NCBI RefSeq assembly: GCF_007858255.1 | Contig: NZ_VFEU01000003.1 | Location: forward strand, 310,001 to 374,000 | DNA length: 64,000 nucleotides | From: Pseudomonas rhodesiae | Lineage (GTDB): Bacteria; Pseudomonadota; Gammaproteobacteria; Pseudomonadales; Pseudomonadaceae | Reading direction: 5' to 3' | In this document: one piece after another, positions 23,618 through 33,937 of the stretch | How positions within the stretch are numbered: the stretch's first letter is position 1 | Layout of the letters: each line of letters begins with the position of its first letter | Notes under the pieces: generated by a model | Database searches by the model: none | What the model was told of the DNA's origin: nothing | What the model saw: the letters and a program-made list of their open reading frames with translations, nothing else | Made by a program: the position numbers and the translations under genes

Positions 23618-26209
23618 ATGAGTAAGAACACGTCCGATCTGTCCTCCCACACCCCGATGATGCAGCAGTACTGGCGCTTGAAAAACCAGCACCCTGATCA
23701 GTTGATGTTCTACCGCATGGGCGACTTCTACGAGATCTTCTACGAAGACGCGAAGAAGGCTGCCAAGTTGCTGGACATCACGCTGACCGCGCGCGGGCAG
23801 TCGGCGGGGCAGTCAATTCCGATGTGTGGGATTCCTTACCACTCCCTCGAAGGCTATCTGGCCAAGCTGGTAAAGCTGGGCGAGTCGGTGGTGATCTGCG
23901 AGCAGATCGGCGATCCGGCCACCAGCAAAGGCCCGGTGGAACGTCAGGTGGTGCGCATCATTACGCCGGGTACGGTGAGTGATGAAGCACTGCTGGATGA
24001 GCGTCGCGATAACTTGATCGCGGCGGTGCTGGGGGATGAGCGCTTGTTCGGCCTGGCCGTGCTGGATATCACCAGCGGCAATTTCACAGTTCTGGAGATC
24101 AAGGGCTGGGAGAACCTGCTGGCAGAGCTGGAGCGCATCAATCCCGTGGAGTTGCTGATCCCGGACGATTGGCCCAAGGACTTGCCGGCGGAAAAACGGC
24201 GTGGGACCAAACGTCGCGCGCCGTGGGATTTCGAGCGTGACTCGGCGCTCAAGAGCCTGTGCCAGCAATTCTCCGTGCAAGACCTTAAAGGCTTCGGTTG
24301 CGAAACCCTGACCCTGGCAATCGGCGCCGCCGGTTGCCTGCTCAGCTATGCCAAGGAAACCCAGCGCACCGCCCTGCCGCACTTGCGTAGCCTGCGCCAC
24401 GAACGCTTGGACGATACAGTGGTGCTCGATGGCGCCAGCCGTCGCAACCTGGAGCTGGACACCAACCTGGCCGGCGGGCGCGACAACACCTTGCAATCGG
24501 TGGTCGACCGTTGCCAGACCGCCATGGGCAGCCGCCTGCTGACCCGCTGGCTGAACCGTCCGCTGCGGGATCTGAAGGTGCTGCAAGCGCGCCAATCCTC
24601 CATCACCTGCCTGCTGGATGGTTACCGCTTTGAAAAGCTGCAGCCGCAGCTCAAGGAAATTGGCGATATCGAGCGCATTCTGGCGCGGATCGGCCTGCGA
24701 AATGCGCGCCCGCGCGACCTGGCGCGCCTGCGCGATGCGCTCGGCGCCCTGCCGCAGCTGCAAGCGGCCATGAGCGAGCTGGACGCACCGCACTTGCAAC
24801 AATTGGCCGCGACCACCAGCACCTACCCGGAACTGGCGGCGCTGCTGGAAAAAGCCATCATCGATAACCCGCCGGCCATCATCCGTGACGGTGGCGTACT
24901 GAAGACCGGTTACGACAGCGAACTGGACGAGTTGCAAGCCCTGAGCGAAAACGCCGGGCAATTCCTTATCGATCTGGAAGCCCGCGAAAAGGCCCGTACT
25001 GGCCTGGCCAATCTGAAGGTCGGCTACAACCGCGTGCATGGCTACTTTATCGAGCTGCCCAGCAAACAGGCCGAACAGGCACCGATCGACTATCAGCGCC
25101 GCCAGACGCTCAAAGGTGCCGAACGCTTTATCACCCCGGAGCTTAAGGAGTTCGAAGACAAGGCACTGTCAGCCAAAAGCCGTGCCTTGGCGCGGGAAAA
25201 GATGCTGTATGAGGCGCTGCTCGAAGACCTGATCGGCCAACTGGCGCCGCTGCAAGACACGGCTGCCGCGTTGTCGGAACTGGACGTGTTGAGCAACCTG
25301 GCCGAACGCGCCCTCAACCTTGACCTCAACTGTCCGCGGTTCGTCACCGAGCCATGCATGCGCATCGTGCAGGGGCGTCACCCGGTGGTGGAGCAGGTGC
25401 TGACCACGCCGTTCGTCGCCAACGATCTGTCGCTGGATGACGATACCCGCATGCTGGTGATCACCGGTCCGAATATGGGCGGTAAATCCACCTACATGCG
25501 CCAGACCGCGTTGATCGTGTTGTTGGCGCATATCGGCAGTTTTGTGCCGGCGGCCAGTTGCGAGCTGTCCCTGGTAGACCGGATTTTCACCCGGATCGGC
25601 TCCAGCGATGACCTGGCCGGTGGCCGTTCGACCTTTATGGTGGAAATGAGCGAGACCGCCAATATCCTGCATAACGCCACCGAACGCAGCCTGGTGCTGA
25701 TGGACGAAGTCGGTCGCGGCACCAGCACCTTCGACGGGCTGTCCCTGGCTTGGGCCGCCGCCGAGCGCCTGGCACACCTACGCGCCTACACGCTGTTCGC
25801 CACCCACTATTTCGAGCTGACCGTACTGCCGGAAAGCGAGCCGCTGGTGGCCAACGTGCACTTGAACGCGACCGAGCACAACGAGCGTATCGTGTTTCTG
25901 CACCATGTATTGCCAGGGCCGGCCAGTCAAAGCTACGGCCTGGCTGTTGCGCAACTGGCCGGTGTGCCGAACGACGTGATCAGCCGCGCCCGCGAACACC
26001 TCAGTCGCCTGGAAACCACTGCGTTACCCCACGAAACTGCGGTCGCCAGTCCCGCCAAGACTCAGCGACAAAGTGCCGCGCCACATCAGAGCGATCTCTT
26101 CGCCAGCCTGCCCCACCCCGTGCTGGATGAACTGGCCAAGCTGGAGCTGGACGATCTGACGCCGCGTAAAGCACTCGAAATGTTATATGCACTGAAGACT
26201 CGGATATAA
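23618..26209 (+). CDS. mutS: DNA mismatch repair protein MutS
   Basis: MutS recognises mismatches and small loops and recruits MutL. The 863-residue sequence is full length: mismatch-binding motif G-D-F-Y-E (residues 35-39, with Phe37 and Glu39), the connector, lever and clamp domains, and the ABC-type ATPase with Walker [10 protein letters not shown] (near 617-625) and [11 protein letters not shown] (signature). The C-terminal region ends with a helical tail ([17 protein letters not shown]) used for tetramerisation. It marks the right boundary of the tailocin locus and is followed by fdxA on the same strand. Confidence 0.97.
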   Translation: MSKNTSDLSSHTPMMQQYWRLKNQHPDQLMFYRMGDFYEIFYEDAKKAAKLLDITLTARGQSAGQSIPMCGIPYHSLEGYLAKLVKLGESVVICEQIGDPATSKGPVERQVVRIITPGTVSDEALLDERRDNLIAAVLGDERLFGLAVLDITSGNFTVLEIKGWENLLAELERINPVELLIPDDWPKDLPAEKRRGTKRRAPWDFERDSALKSLCQQFSVQDLKGFGCETLTLAIGAAGCLLSYAKETQRTALPHLRSLRHERLDDTVVLDGASRRNLELDTNLAGGRDNTLQSVVDRCQTAMGSRLLTRWLNRPLRDLKVLQARQSSITCLLDGYRFEKLQPQLKEIGDIERILARIGLRNARPRDLARLRDALGALPQLQAAMSELDAPHLQQLAATTSTYPELAALLEKAIIDNPPAIIRDGGVLKTGYDSELDELQALSENAGQFLIDLEAREKARTGLANLKVGYNRVHGYFIELPSKQAEQAPIDYQRRQTLKGAERFITPELKEFEDKALSAKSRALAREKMLYEALLEDLIGQLAPLQDTAAALSELDVLSNLAERALNLDLNCPRFVTEPCMRIVQGRHPVVEQVLTTPFVANDLSLDDDTRMLVITGPNMGGKSTYMRQTALIVLLAHIGSFVPAASCELSLVDRIFTRIGSSDDLAGGRSTFMVEMSETANILHNATERSLVLMDEVGRGTSTFDGLSLAWAAAERLAHLRAYTLFATHYFELTVLPESEPLVANVHLNATEHNERIVFLHHVLPGPASQSYGLAVAQLAGVPNDVISRAREHLSRLETTALPHETAVASPAKTQRQSAAPHQSDLFASLPHPVLDELAKLELDDLTPRKALEMLYALKTRI

Positions 26210-26351
26210 CGCACAGGCCTGCAAACTGGTAGACTCTCGCGCGGTTTGGGATGCTGCTGGCTTTTAGCCTGGCCTGCAGACTATCGCTCCCGAACCTCGC
26301 GAGCCCTGCCATTAAGGGTTTCGCTGCCGCCGCCTGAGGAGAAAATTAGAA

Positions 26352-26675
26352 ATGACCTTCGTCGTCACCGACAACTGCATCAAGTGCAAGTACACCGACT
26401 GCGTAGAAGTCTGTCCGGTGGACTGCTTTTACGAAGGCCCGAACTTCCTGGTCATCCACCCGGACGAGTGCATCGATTGCGCCCTGTGTGAACCAGAATG
26501 CCCGGCCAACGCGATCTTCTCTGAGGATGAGGTGCCTGCCGGCATGGAGAACTTCATCGCGTTGAATGCTGAATTGGCCGATATCTGGCCCAATATCACC
26601 GAGAAGAAAGACGCGCTGCCTGACGCCGAAGAGTGGGATGGCAAGACCGGCAAAATCGCCGACCTCGAACGCTGA
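26352..26675 (+). CDS. fdxA: Seven-iron ferredoxin FdxA
   Basis: The 107-residue protein carries one [3Fe-4S] and one [4Fe-4S] cluster: [14 protein letters not shown] at the N-terminus (the second Cys position set compatible with a 3Fe site) and [12 protein letters not shown] near residues 40-50. The C-terminal extension ([21 protein letters not shown]) is diagnostic of FdxA. GAGGAG precedes the ATG. mutS-fdxA-rsmZ is a conserved Pseudomonas order. Partner enzymes are not defined by this context. Confidence 0.94.
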   Translation: MTFVVTDNCIKCKYTDCVEVCPVDCFYEGPNFLVIHPDECIDCALCEPECPANAIFSEDEVPAGMENFIALNAELADIWPNITEKKDALPDAEEWDGKTGKIADLER

Positions 26676-26692
26676 TAGCCTCACCGTTCCTC

Positions 26693-26716
26693 AAAAGGCC
26701 CCTTGCGGGCCTTTTT
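26693..26716. terminator. Terminator after fdxA
   Basis: AAAAGGCCC-CTTGC-GGGCCTTTTT lies 18 bp after the fdxA stop and faces the RsmZ terminator. Confidence 0.85.
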
Positions 26717-26752
26717 GCATTTCCTGGACCTGCTTTTACTTTTCTACAGGCG

Positions 26753-26883
26753 AAAAAAGGGGCGGTATGACCCGCCCACATTTTTTCCTTAGTCCCTTTA
26801 TTCCTTTTCATCATCCTGATGAATCGCATCCCGCGATATTCCTTGAACCATCGTTCCTTGATGGCCGTGTCAATCCGTGGACA
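26753..26883 (-). ncRNA. rsmZ: Regulatory RNA RsmZ
   Basis: The minus strand gives a 131-nt RNA that starts TGTCCACGGATTGACA, near-identical in layout to RsmZ of P. fluorescens and P. protegens. Eight GGA motifs are present, several in hairpin loops: TGTC-CACGGATT-GACA, CCATC-AAGGAAC-GATGG, ATCGC-GGGAT-GCGAT and TCATC-AGGAT-GATGA. It ends in GGGCGG-GTCATA-CCGCCC plus T. RsmZ sequesters RsmA/RsmE and so relieves repression of secondary metabolism, exoenzyme and biofilm genes. It lies convergent to fdxA as in P. aeruginosa; rpoS, normally on its other side there, is absent. Confidence 0.93.
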
Positions 26884-26891
26884 CAGGGCTG

Positions 26892-26919
26892 ATGTTAGAG
26901 AGTTCCAAGGGAAGTTCAA
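26892..26919 (-). promoter_or_regulatory. Sigma70 promoter of rsmZ
   Basis: TTGAAC and TAACAT, 16 bp apart, end eight bases before the RsmZ start. Confidence 0.7.
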
Positions 26920-27055
26920 CGGGATGCTACATTCACTCCAGCACGCCGACGTAACAGAGCACCCCTAAATAATTGTTATGTTTCAATAAGATAGAAAAGT
27001 CTTTCGCATTTTTTAGCCACCCAGGGCGAGGAAAAAAACCATTCGCTTACGAAAA

Positions 27056-27073
27056 AGTAAGCGAATGCTTACA
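27056..27073 (-). promoter_or_regulatory. GacA upstream activating site of rsmZ
   Basis: On the minus strand TGTAAGCATTCGCTTACT matches the TGTAAG-N6-CTTACA consensus except the last base. It lies about 175-190 bp before the rsmZ start, the far-upstream position known for rsmZ of fluorescent pseudomonads. The left part overlaps a larger perfect inverted repeat, ATTCGCTTAC/GTAAGCGAAT (27041-27066). Confidence 0.87.
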
Positions 27074-27112
27074 TGAGACATTGCGCAAAAGCGTAATCGC
27101 CCCCTCCTCGCG

Positions 27113-28207
27113 TCAATCCTCGCTGACAGTGATCGTCGGCATGGATGGCATGGCCGCTTCCTGCAGCACGATCCGCGCGCCCACGTGGCGGGCCAGTTCC
27201 TGATAAATCATGGCGATTTGGCTATCAGGCTCAGCCATTACCGTAGGCTTGCCGCCATCAGCCTGTTCGCGGATCAGCATCGACAACGGCAGCGAGGCCA
27301 ATAGCTCGACGCCATACTGGGTGGCCAGCTTCTCGCCGCCGCCCTCACCAAACAAATGCTCGGCATGACCGCAATTGGAGCAGATATGCACCGCCATATT
27401 TTCCACGACGCCCAGCACCGGAATGTTGACCTTACGGAACATCTCCACGCCTTTTTTCGCGTCCAGCAGCGCCAGATCCTGAGGCGTGGTAACGATCACT
27501 GAACCTGCCACCGGCACCTTCTGCGCCAGGGTCAGCTGGATATCACCGGTGCCGGGCGGCATATCGATGACCAGGTAGTCCAGGTCGCCCCAGGCTGTCT
27601 GGGTGACCAGTTGCAACAACGCGCCGGAAACCATCGGCCCTCGCCAGACCATTGGCGTGTTGTCATCGGTCAAGAACGCCATGGACATTACTTCCACGCC
27701 CAGGGACTCGATAGGCACGAACCACTTCTGATCCTTGACCTTCGGCCGCGTGCCTTCGGCGATACCGAACATCACGCCTTGGCTCGGGCCGTAGATATCG
27801 GCGTCGAGAATGCCCACACGTGCGCCTTCGCGGGCCAGGGCCAGGGCCAGGTTGGCCGCCGTAGTAGACTTGCCAACCCCGCCCTTGCCGGACGCCACTG
27901 CAACCACATTCTTGACGTTGGCCAAGCCCGGGATCTGCGCCTGCGCCTTGTGCGCGGCGATGACACATTGAATATCGACCTTGGCCGAACGTACGCCGTC
28001 CAAACCTTCTATGGCCATCTGCAGCATCTGCGCCCAGCCGTTCTTGAACAGGCCGGCGGCGTAGCCCAGCTCCAACTGGACCGAGACTTGATCGCCCTGG
28101 ACCTCAATGGCTCGCACACAGCCGGCGCTCACCGGGTCCTGGTTCAAATAGGGGTCGGTGTACTGGCGAAGAACGGCTTCCACCGCTGCGCGATTCACGG
28201 CGCTCAT
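27113..28207 (-). CDS. apbC: Iron-sulfur carrier ApbC (Mrp/NBP35 family ATPase)
   Basis: ApbC binds and delivers [4Fe-4S] clusters and hydrolyses ATP. The 364-residue protein has an N-terminal DUF59/MIP18-like domain (residues 5-85), the deviant Walker A S-G-K-G-G-V-G-K-S (106-114), the DADIYGPSQ switch and the C-S-N-C motif (near residue 280) that holds a cluster at the dimer interface. It is divergent from metG, the usual pairing in gammaproteobacteria. Its 3' end faces rsmZ with the GacA box about 40 bp beyond the stop. Confidence 0.94.
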   Translation of the reverse strand: MSAVNRAAVEAVLRQYTDPYLNQDPVSAGCVRAIEVQGDQVSVQLELGYAAGLFKNGWAQMLQMAIEGLDGVRSAKVDIQCVIAAHKAQAQIPGLANVKNVVAVASGKGGVGKSTTAANLALALAREGARVGILDADIYGPSQGVMFGIAEGTRPKVKDQKWFVPIESLGVEVMSMAFLTDDNTPMVWRGPMVSGALLQLVTQTAWGDLDYLVIDMPPGTGDIQLTLAQKVPVAGSVIVTTPQDLALLDAKKGVEMFRKVNIPVLGVVENMAVHICSNCGHAEHLFGEGGGEKLATQYGVELLASLPLSMLIREQADGGKPTVMAEPDSQIAMIYQELARHVGARIVLQEAAMPSMPTITVSED

Positions 28208-28378
28208 GGGCTACTCCCGAAAAAGACTGACTGAAACAGGCGGCTATCCTAACCGTTCCGGCCACGTAACGGCATGCTTTCGACAGTTTGCAGGATGCTG
28301 AAACAACGCCACGGGGTGAAATAAATTTGCCGGCGCTTTATAGTGGCCGACCTCCGTTTCATCAAGTAGCCGAGCCCC

Positions 28379-30430
28379 ATGTCCGAGCCACGCAAGATCC
28401 TCGTCACCAGCGCCCTGCCCTATGCCAATGGTTCCATCCATCTTGGCCATATGCTTGAGTACATCCAGACCGATATGTGGGTGCGCTTCCAGAAGCATCG
28501 CGGCAATCAATGCATTTATGTCTGCGCGGACGACGCCCACGGTTCGGCCATCATGCTGCGCGCCGAAAAGGAAGGCATCACGCCGGAACAACTGATCGCC
28601 AATGTGCAGGCTGAACACAGCGCCGACTTTGCCGATTTCCTGGTGGACTTTGACAACTTCCATTCGACCCACGCCGAAGAAAACCGCGAGCTGTCGAGCC
28701 AGATCTACCTGCGATTGAAAGAAGCCGGCCACATTGCCACTCGCTCGATCACCCAGTATTTCGACCCGGAAAAGAAAATGTTCCTGGCCGACCGCTTCAT
28801 CAAGGGCACTTGCCCGAAGTGTGGCACTGAAGACCAGTACGGCGACAACTGCGAAAAATGCGGTGCCACCTACGCCCCCACCGACCTGAAGGATCCCAAG
28901 TCGGCGATTTCCGGCGCCACTCCGGTGCTCAAAGACTCCCAGCACTTCTTCTTCAAGCTCCCGGATTTCCAGCAGATGCTGCAAACCTGGACCCGCAGCG
29001 GCACTTTGCAGGACGCCGTGGCCAACAAGATCGCCGAATGGCTGGATGCCGGGCTGCAGCAGTGGGACATCTCCCGCGATGCGCCGTACTTCGGCTTCGA
29101 GATTCCAGGCGAGCCAGGCAAGTACTTCTATGTGTGGCTGGACGCGCCGATCGGCTACATGGCCAGCTTCAAGAACCTCTGCGACCGCACGCCGGAGCTG
29201 GACTTCGACGCGTTCTGGAGCAAGGAGTCCACGGCCGAGCTGTATCACTTCATCGGCAAGGACATCGTCAACTTCCACGCCCTGTTCTGGCCAGCAATGC
29301 TTGAAGGCTCAGGCTACCGCAAGCCGACCGGCATCAATGTGCACGGCTACCTGACCGTCAATGGTCAGAAGATGTCCAAGTCCCGTGGCACCTTCATCAA
29401 GGCGCGCACCTATCTGGACCACCTGTCGCCGGAATACCTGCGCTACTACTACGCCTCCAAACTTGGCCGTGGCGTCGACGACCTAGACTTGAACCTGGAA
29501 GACTTCGTGCAGAAGGTCAACTCTGACCTCGTGGGCAAAGTCGTCAACATCGCCAGCCGTTGCGCCGGTTTTATCCACAAGGGCAATGCTGGCGTGATGG
29601 TGGCCGAGAATGCCGCACCGGAACTGACCGACGCCTTCCTGGCCGCCGCGCCGAGCATCGCCGATGCTTATGAAGCCCGCGACTTCGCCCGCGCCATGCG
29701 TGAGATCATGGGCCTGGCCGACCGCGCCAACGCCTGGATCGCAGATAAAGCCCCATGGTCGCTGAACAAACAGGAAGGCAAAGAAGCTGAGGTGCAGGCG
29801 ATCTGCGCCACGGGCGTCAACCTGTTCCGCCAGTTGGTGATCTTCCTCAAACCGGTGCTGCCACTGCTGGCCGCCGATGCCGAGGCGTTCTTGAATGTCG
29901 CCCCCCTGACCTGGAACGACCACGCCACCTTGCTCGCCAACCACCCGTTGAACGCGTTCAAGCCGCTGATGACGCGCATCGACCCTGTGAAAGTACAAGC
30001 CATGACTGACGCTTCGAAAGAAGACCTGGCCGCCAGCCAGACCGACACCGGCGACGCCGCACCGGCCGGCAATGGCGAACTGGCTAAGGATCCGCTGTCC
30101 CCGGAAATCGATTTCGACGCCTTCGCCGCCATCGATCTGCGCGTTGCCCTCATCGTCAAGGCCGAGGCGGTGGAAGGTGCCGACAAACTGTTGCGCCTGA
30201 CGCTGGATATCGGCGATGAGCGGCGCAATGTGTTCTCCGGGATCAAGAGCGCCTATCCGGAACCGTCCAAACTCGATGGTCGCCTGACCATGATGATCGC
30301 CAACCTCAAGCCGCGGAAAATGAAGTTCGGTATTTCCGAAGGCATGGTGATGGCGGCGGGGCCTGGTGGTGAAGAAATCTACCTGCTCAGCCCTGACAGT
30401 GGCGCCAAGCCGGGTCAGCGCATCAAGTAA
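28379..30430 (+). CDS. metG: Methionyl-tRNA synthetase
   Basis: MetRS charges both initiator and elongator tRNA-Met. The 683-residue protein is the long form: class I HIGH-type motif HLGH (near residue 21), the zinc knuckle C-P-K-C...C-E-K-C (near 146-162), K-M-S-K-S (near 332-336), the anticodon-binding helical domain, and a C-terminal EMAP/Trbp-type dimerisation and tRNA-binding domain (from about residue 582). Everything expected is present and the gene is probably essential. Confidence 0.97.
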   Translation: MSEPRKILVTSALPYANGSIHLGHMLEYIQTDMWVRFQKHRGNQCIYVCADDAHGSAIMLRAEKEGITPEQLIANVQAEHSADFADFLVDFDNFHSTHAEENRELSSQIYLRLKEAGHIATRSITQYFDPEKKMFLADRFIKGTCPKCGTEDQYGDNCEKCGATYAPTDLKDPKSAISGATPVLKDSQHFFFKLPDFQQMLQTWTRSGTLQDAVANKIAEWLDAGLQQWDISRDAPYFGFEIPGEPGKYFYVWLDAPIGYMASFKNLCDRTPELDFDAFWSKESTAELYHFIGKDIVNFHALFWPAMLEGSGYRKPTGINVHGYLTVNGQKMSKSRGTFIKARTYLDHLSPEYLRYYYASKLGRGVDDLDLNLEDFVQKVNSDLVGKVVNIASRCAGFIHKGNAGVMVAENAAPELTDAFLAAAPSIADAYEARDFARAMREIMGLADRANAWIADKAPWSLNKQEGKEAEVQAICATGVNLFRQLVIFLKPVLPLLAADAEAFLNVAPLTWNDHATLLANHPLNAFKPLMTRIDPVKVQAMTDASKEDLAASQTDTGDAAPAGNGELAKDPLSPEIDFDAFAAIDLRVALIVKAEAVEGADKLLRLTLDIGDERRNVFSGIKSAYPEPSKLDGRLTMMIANLKPRKMKFGISEGMVMAAGPGGEEIYLLSPDSGAKPGQRIK

Positions 30431-30441
30431 ATCTGCACAAC

Positions 30442-30469
30442 AAGCCCTGTCGTTTCGGCGACGGGGCTT
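30442..30469 (+). terminator. Terminator after metG
   Basis: AAGCCC-TGTCG-TTTCG-GCGACGGGGCTTT forms a stem shortly after the stop. Confidence 0.65.
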
Positions 30470-30547
30470 TGCAGCTAGCCTCCCTTCTTGCCTGCCGGAT
30501 AATCAGGCTCTGTTTGTTTAATCAACCGGCATGACAACGATCTCAGC

Positions 30548-31510
30548 ATGAACCTCATTCAACGTATCGACGCGCTGCTGCCGCAGACCCAATGCGGCAA
30601 ATGCGGGCACCCAGGCTGCAAACCTTACGCCGAAGGAATTGCTCAGGGCGAAGTGATCAACAAGTGCCCGCCCGGTGGTCAGGAGACCATTGCTGGGCTC
30701 GCGCAATTGCTGAACGTGCCGATGCTGGAACTGGACACCAGCCGAGGAGACGGGCCCGCCCAAATCGCCTTCATCCGCGAGGCCGAGTGCATCGGCTGCA
30801 CCAAATGTATCCAGGCCTGCCCGGTGGATGCCATTGTCGGCGCCGCCAAGCTGATGCACACGGTGATCATCGACGAGTGCACCGGGTGTGACCTTTGCGT
30901 GGCGCCCTGTCCGGTTGATTGCATCGAGATGCGTGCGCCGCTCAGCGTCATTGCGCTTGTGGGTGGTTTGGCGAGCGATGATAAAGAACGCCTTGAGCGC
31001 GAGGTCAAACGCAGTCGCGCCCGTCGCCGCTTCGAACAACGCAACGCGCGCCTGCAGCGCGAAGAAGCACACAAACTCGCCGAACGCCTGGCCCGCTCCA
31101 AGCGCTCGGCACCTGTAGAAGTAACGACGATAGACGCAGCACAAGCAGCACGCGATGCGGCAGTGAAGAAGGCCAAGGTCAATGTAACCATGAGCCGTGC
31201 CCAACTGCACAAATCCTTGAAAGCCTTTGGGCATCCGCCGACGTTTGAGCAACAATCGCAACTGATTGTCCTCCAGCAGCAGTTCGAGACGGCGGAGCAG
31301 GCCCTGGCAGCGCTGGAGTTCAGTGGCGCTCCGGTAGCCAAACAACCCAACCGCAATTCTGCTGACCTTAAACGCGCGAAGATTCAGCTGGCGATGCGCC
31401 GCGCCGAGTTGAAGAAGGCCCAGGACCAACAGGCCGACGCGCAGCAACTGGCGGATGCACAGCACAGACTCGATGAAGCTCAACGCCAGGTGGATTGCCA
31501 TGGTGACTGA
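30548..31510 (+). CDS. rsxB: Orphan RsxB/RnfB-like iron-sulfur protein with coiled-coil extension
   Basis: The N-terminal third is RnfB-like: a four-cysteine cluster site C16-x2-C19-x4-C24-x15-C40 and two ferredoxin motifs (C81/84/87/91 and C111/114/117/121). True RnfB begins with a membrane helix; here the protein starts directly at the cluster domain ([20 protein letters not shown]), so it looks soluble. Residues 140-320 form a Glu/Arg/Gln-rich coiled coil absent in ordinary RnfB. No rnfA, C, D, G or E gene is adjacent, although P. aeruginosa has the full set before nth. It may serve another electron acceptor or be a remnant kept for a new role. Confidence 0.85.
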   Translation: MNLIQRIDALLPQTQCGKCGHPGCKPYAEGIAQGEVINKCPPGGQETIAGLAQLLNVPMLELDTSRGDGPAQIAFIREAECIGCTKCIQACPVDAIVGAAKLMHTVIIDECTGCDLCVAPCPVDCIEMRAPLSVIALVGGLASDDKERLEREVKRSRARRRFEQRNARLQREEAHKLAERLARSKRSAPVEVTTIDAAQAARDAAVKKAKVNVTMSRAQLHKSLKAFGHPPTFEQQSQLIVLQQQFETAEQALAALEFSGAPVAKQPNRNSADLKRAKIQLAMRRAELKKAQDQQADAQQLADAQHRLDEAQRQVDCHGD

Positions 31511-31674
31511 GCTGTAACAGGCACGTAACCTGGCCTTGCTGGCCTTTTCGGCGCGGCCATGACACACATTGATGCCCGTCAGGCTTATGCTGCTTGGACT
31601 ATCGCTCGCAGAGCCTCACACAGGGCTCTCCACTTCGACATCCCGCTGACCGTCTGCAAGGAACATTTCGCCTC

Positions 31675-32313
31675 ATGAATGCCGCAAAACGCCTGGAAAT
31701 TTTTCGCAGGCTTCACGAAGACAATCCTGAACCCAAGACCGAGCTGGCTTACTCGTCACCGTTCGAGCTGCTGATTGCGGTGATCCTGTCAGCCCAATCC
31801 ACGGACGTGGGTGTCAATAAGGCCACGGCCAAGTTATTTCCCGTGGCCAATACGCCCGAAGCAATCTATGCCCTGGGCGTTGAAGGGCTGTCGGAGTACA
31901 TCAAGACCATCGGCCTTTACAACAGCAAGGCCAAGAATGTGATCGAGACCTGTCGCTTGCTGATCGAGCGGCACGGCAGCGAAGTGCCGCAAACCCGCGA
32001 AGCCCTGGAAGCCCTGCCAGGCGTGGGTCGCAAGACCGCCAACGTGGTGCTCAACACCGCCTTTCGACAACTCACCATGGCCGTGGATACGCATATTTTC
32101 CGAGTCAGCAACCGCACCGGTATTGCTCGCGGGAAAAACGTGGTGGAGGTAGAAAAGCAACTGATGAAGTTCGTGCCCAAGCCCTACCTACTCGATTCCC
32201 ACCACTGGCTTATCCTGCATGGACGCTACGTCTGCCAAGCCCGAAAGCCCCGTTGTGGGAGCTGTCGGATCGAAGATTTGTGTGAATACAAAGACAAGAC
32301 ATCCGACGATTGA
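31675..32313 (+). CDS. nth: Endonuclease III
   Basis: Nth removes oxidised pyrimidines and cleaves the abasic site. The 212-residue protein has the helix-hairpin-helix L-P-G-V-G-R-K-T-A-N-V with catalytic Lys120, Asp138 in A-V-D-T-H, and the C-terminal [4Fe-4S] ligands C187, C194, C197, C203, all at the E. coli positions. The ATG giving MNAAKRLEIF has AAGGA upstream; a longer in-frame start is unlikely. It follows the rsxB-like gene by 164 bp, as nth follows the rnf operon elsewhere. Confidence 0.95.
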   Translation: MNAAKRLEIFRRLHEDNPEPKTELAYSSPFELLIAVILSAQSTDVGVNKATAKLFPVANTPEAIYALGVEGLSEYIKTIGLYNSKAKNVIETCRLLIERHGSEVPQTREALEALPGVGRKTANVVLNTAFRQLTMAVDTHIFRVSNRTGIARGKNVVEVEKQLMKFVPKPYLLDSHHWLILHGRYVCQARKPRCGSCRIEDLCEYKDKTSDD

Positions 32314-32420
32314 GGAATCATTGATTTTCTTCATCTTACGATTGAAAAAATCTTTTTTACCCGCCCGCGGATTATCGTTATAAGGAGCGCCAACGGCAGT
32401 CTTAGCCTGGAGTTAACTTT

Positions 32421-32603
32421 ATGAGCACTGGCAAAGAACAATTGGAAATCGAAGACGACCTTGTGGAGTCGGATGACGATGGAACTGATGCACCTGTTGC
32501 AGAAGTGGCCAAGACCAACCTGAGCAAACGCCGCACCATCGACAATCTTCTGGAAGAGCGACGCTTGCAAAAGCAATTGGCCGATTACGATTTCGACCTC
32601 TGA
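32421..32603 (+). CDS. Small acidic protein of the PA3496 family
   Basis: The 60-residue protein is strongly acidic at the N-terminus (EIEDDLVESDDDGTD) and ends with a conserved basic-acidic helix (LSKRRTIDNLLEERRLQKQLADYDFDL). This matches PA3496 of P. aeruginosa, also directly after nth, which databases name as a putative envelope integrity protein. It has no signal peptide or membrane segment. GGAG lies a few bases before the ATG. Actual role unknown. Confidence 0.82.
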   Translation: MSTGKEQLEIEDDLVESDDDGTDAPVAEVAKTNLSKRRTIDNLLEERRLQKQLADYDFDL

Positions 32604-32622
32604 CCAAGCGGTCGATCACCGG

Positions 32623-32647
32623 AAGCCTCCCTGACGGAGGCTTTTTT
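32623..32647 (+). terminator. Terminator after the PA3496-like gene
   Basis: GCCTCC-CTGAC-GGAGGC followed by six T. Confidence 0.85.
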
Positions 32648-32687
32648 CTGCCGGTTACCCTGACTATATAGGGCGTTATGCCCTCCC

Positions 32688-33320
32688 CTACACCAGACCG
32701 TTGCGCTGAGCCAGTTCGATCAGGTCCACCAGGGAGCGGGCATTGAGCTTGAGCAGCAAGCGTGTCTTGTAGGTGCTGACCGTCTTGTTGCTAAGAAACA
32801 TACCGTCAGCGATCTCCTTGTTGGTCTTGCCACGGGCCAATTGCTGCAACACCATCATCTCACGCCCCGACAGACGCTCGACCATATCGGCCTCGCTGGC
32901 ATTCCCCATGGCGGAGCGCACCGAATTCAGCGCCTGGTTGGGGAAGTAGCTGTAGCCGGACAGAACCGCCTTGATGGCGCTGAGCAGCTCGGTCAGATCC
33001 TGCTGTTTACACACATAGCCGGCGGCTCCCGCCTGCATGCAGCGCATTGAAAAATGCCCAGGGGCTTGAGACGTGAGCACCAGCACCTTGAACGGCGTGG
33101 GCTGTTTGGTTGAGGACAGCCTGCAAATAACTTCCAGCCCGTCAAGCTTGGGAATTCCAATATCCAGTATGACAATATCCGGCATATGTTCCCGTGCAAG
33201 TTGCAACGCATCGACACCGTTATCAGTCTCGGCAACGACTTCATAACCATGACGCTCCATTAGCATACGCACAGCAAGACGAATGACAGGATGATCATCC
33301 ACGATCAGCACTTTATTCAT
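32688..33320 (-). CDS. NarL/BvgA-type response regulator
   Basis: The 210-residue protein has a receiver domain with D8-D9, phospho-acceptor Asp53 in I-L-D-I-G-I-P and a Lys in the V-C-K-Q-Q stretch, and a LuxR-type DNA-binding domain (about residues 145-205, L-S-G-R-E-M-M-V-L-Q-Q-L-A-R-G-K-T-N-K-E-I-A). It resembles the BvgA/EvgA/RocA group that is usually driven by hybrid sensor kinases; no kinase gene is nearby. MNKVLIVDDHP is taken as start rather than four codons upstream. It faces a long AT-rich upstream region. Confidence 0.8.
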   Translation of the reverse strand: MNKVLIVDDHPVIRLAVRMLMERHGYEVVAETDNGVDALQLAREHMPDIVILDIGIPKLDGLEVICRLSSTKQPTPFKVLVLTSQAPGHFSMRCMQAGAAGYVCKQQDLTELLSAIKAVLSGYSYFPNQALNSVRSAMGNASEADMVERLSGREMMVLQQLARGKTNKEIADGMFLSNKTVSTYKTRLLLKLNARSLVDLIELAQRNGLV

Positions 33321-33937
33321 AAGAAAGTCCAATTTCGCTGTTCGAATTATTCAGAGCAAGCACAATAGCCTAGTCGTTTCCTAGTTGGCATAGCGTCCCC
33401 TCCCAAGCAACAGCAAGCAGAGACCCAACCCACAGCCATAAGGGAATTGCCCTACAAAAAAACACCAAGTCGGATGTATCTAGTTTTATGCAGCCTTTCA
33501 GACCTTTCCGGGGGCTTACATAACTTGAATAAAATCTACGGGTGACTCTGCACACACGGTAACCCAGCCCCACATGACTTTCAGGAAATGCCCCTTGCCA
33601 GAGCAAAGTAGACGCTGACGCAGATGGAAAAAAATCGTTTGTTTCAGTTCCAATAAACATATTTGCTTACACCCTGAATTCCTACAGAACTTTCCCTAAT
33701 CACACTCACATAACCTCTGTATGAGTGAATTTTCTGTAAGACCAGTTCCCGATTAATTATAAAATTCTTCGCACTCCTACAAATCGCTCACCACCATCTG
33801 TGCAAAAAATGTTCAGTACAATTTTTTGCGAATAGAACTTACAGATTTTAAACGTGATAAACATTCCATATTTCTAAAACATCCAGGCGAAAAAAAGCCC
33901 CTTAAACAAGGGGCTTTTTTTCAAGCATATCCGCGAC
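33321..33937. other. 617-bp AT-rich intergenic region before a NarL-type regulator
   Basis: No supported gene: a 96-codon minus-strand frame (33370-33660) has no ribosome-binding site and unlikely composition. The stretch is clearly richer in A and T than its surroundings. C-C-T-A-C-A occurs three times (near 33461, 33683 and 33775) and T-T-T-C-C-T-A once near 33375. It holds the regulator's promoter and the argG terminator at its right end. Confidence 0.5.
33890..33921. terminator. Terminator of argG
   Basis: AAAAAAAGCCCC-TTGTTTAA-GGGGCTTTTTTT, symmetric, 17 bp after the argG stop. Confidence 0.9.

Noticed and set aside
33370..33660. 96-codon minus-strand frame in the AT-rich gap
   Set aside because: No ribosome-binding site, no recognisable pattern; chance frame.
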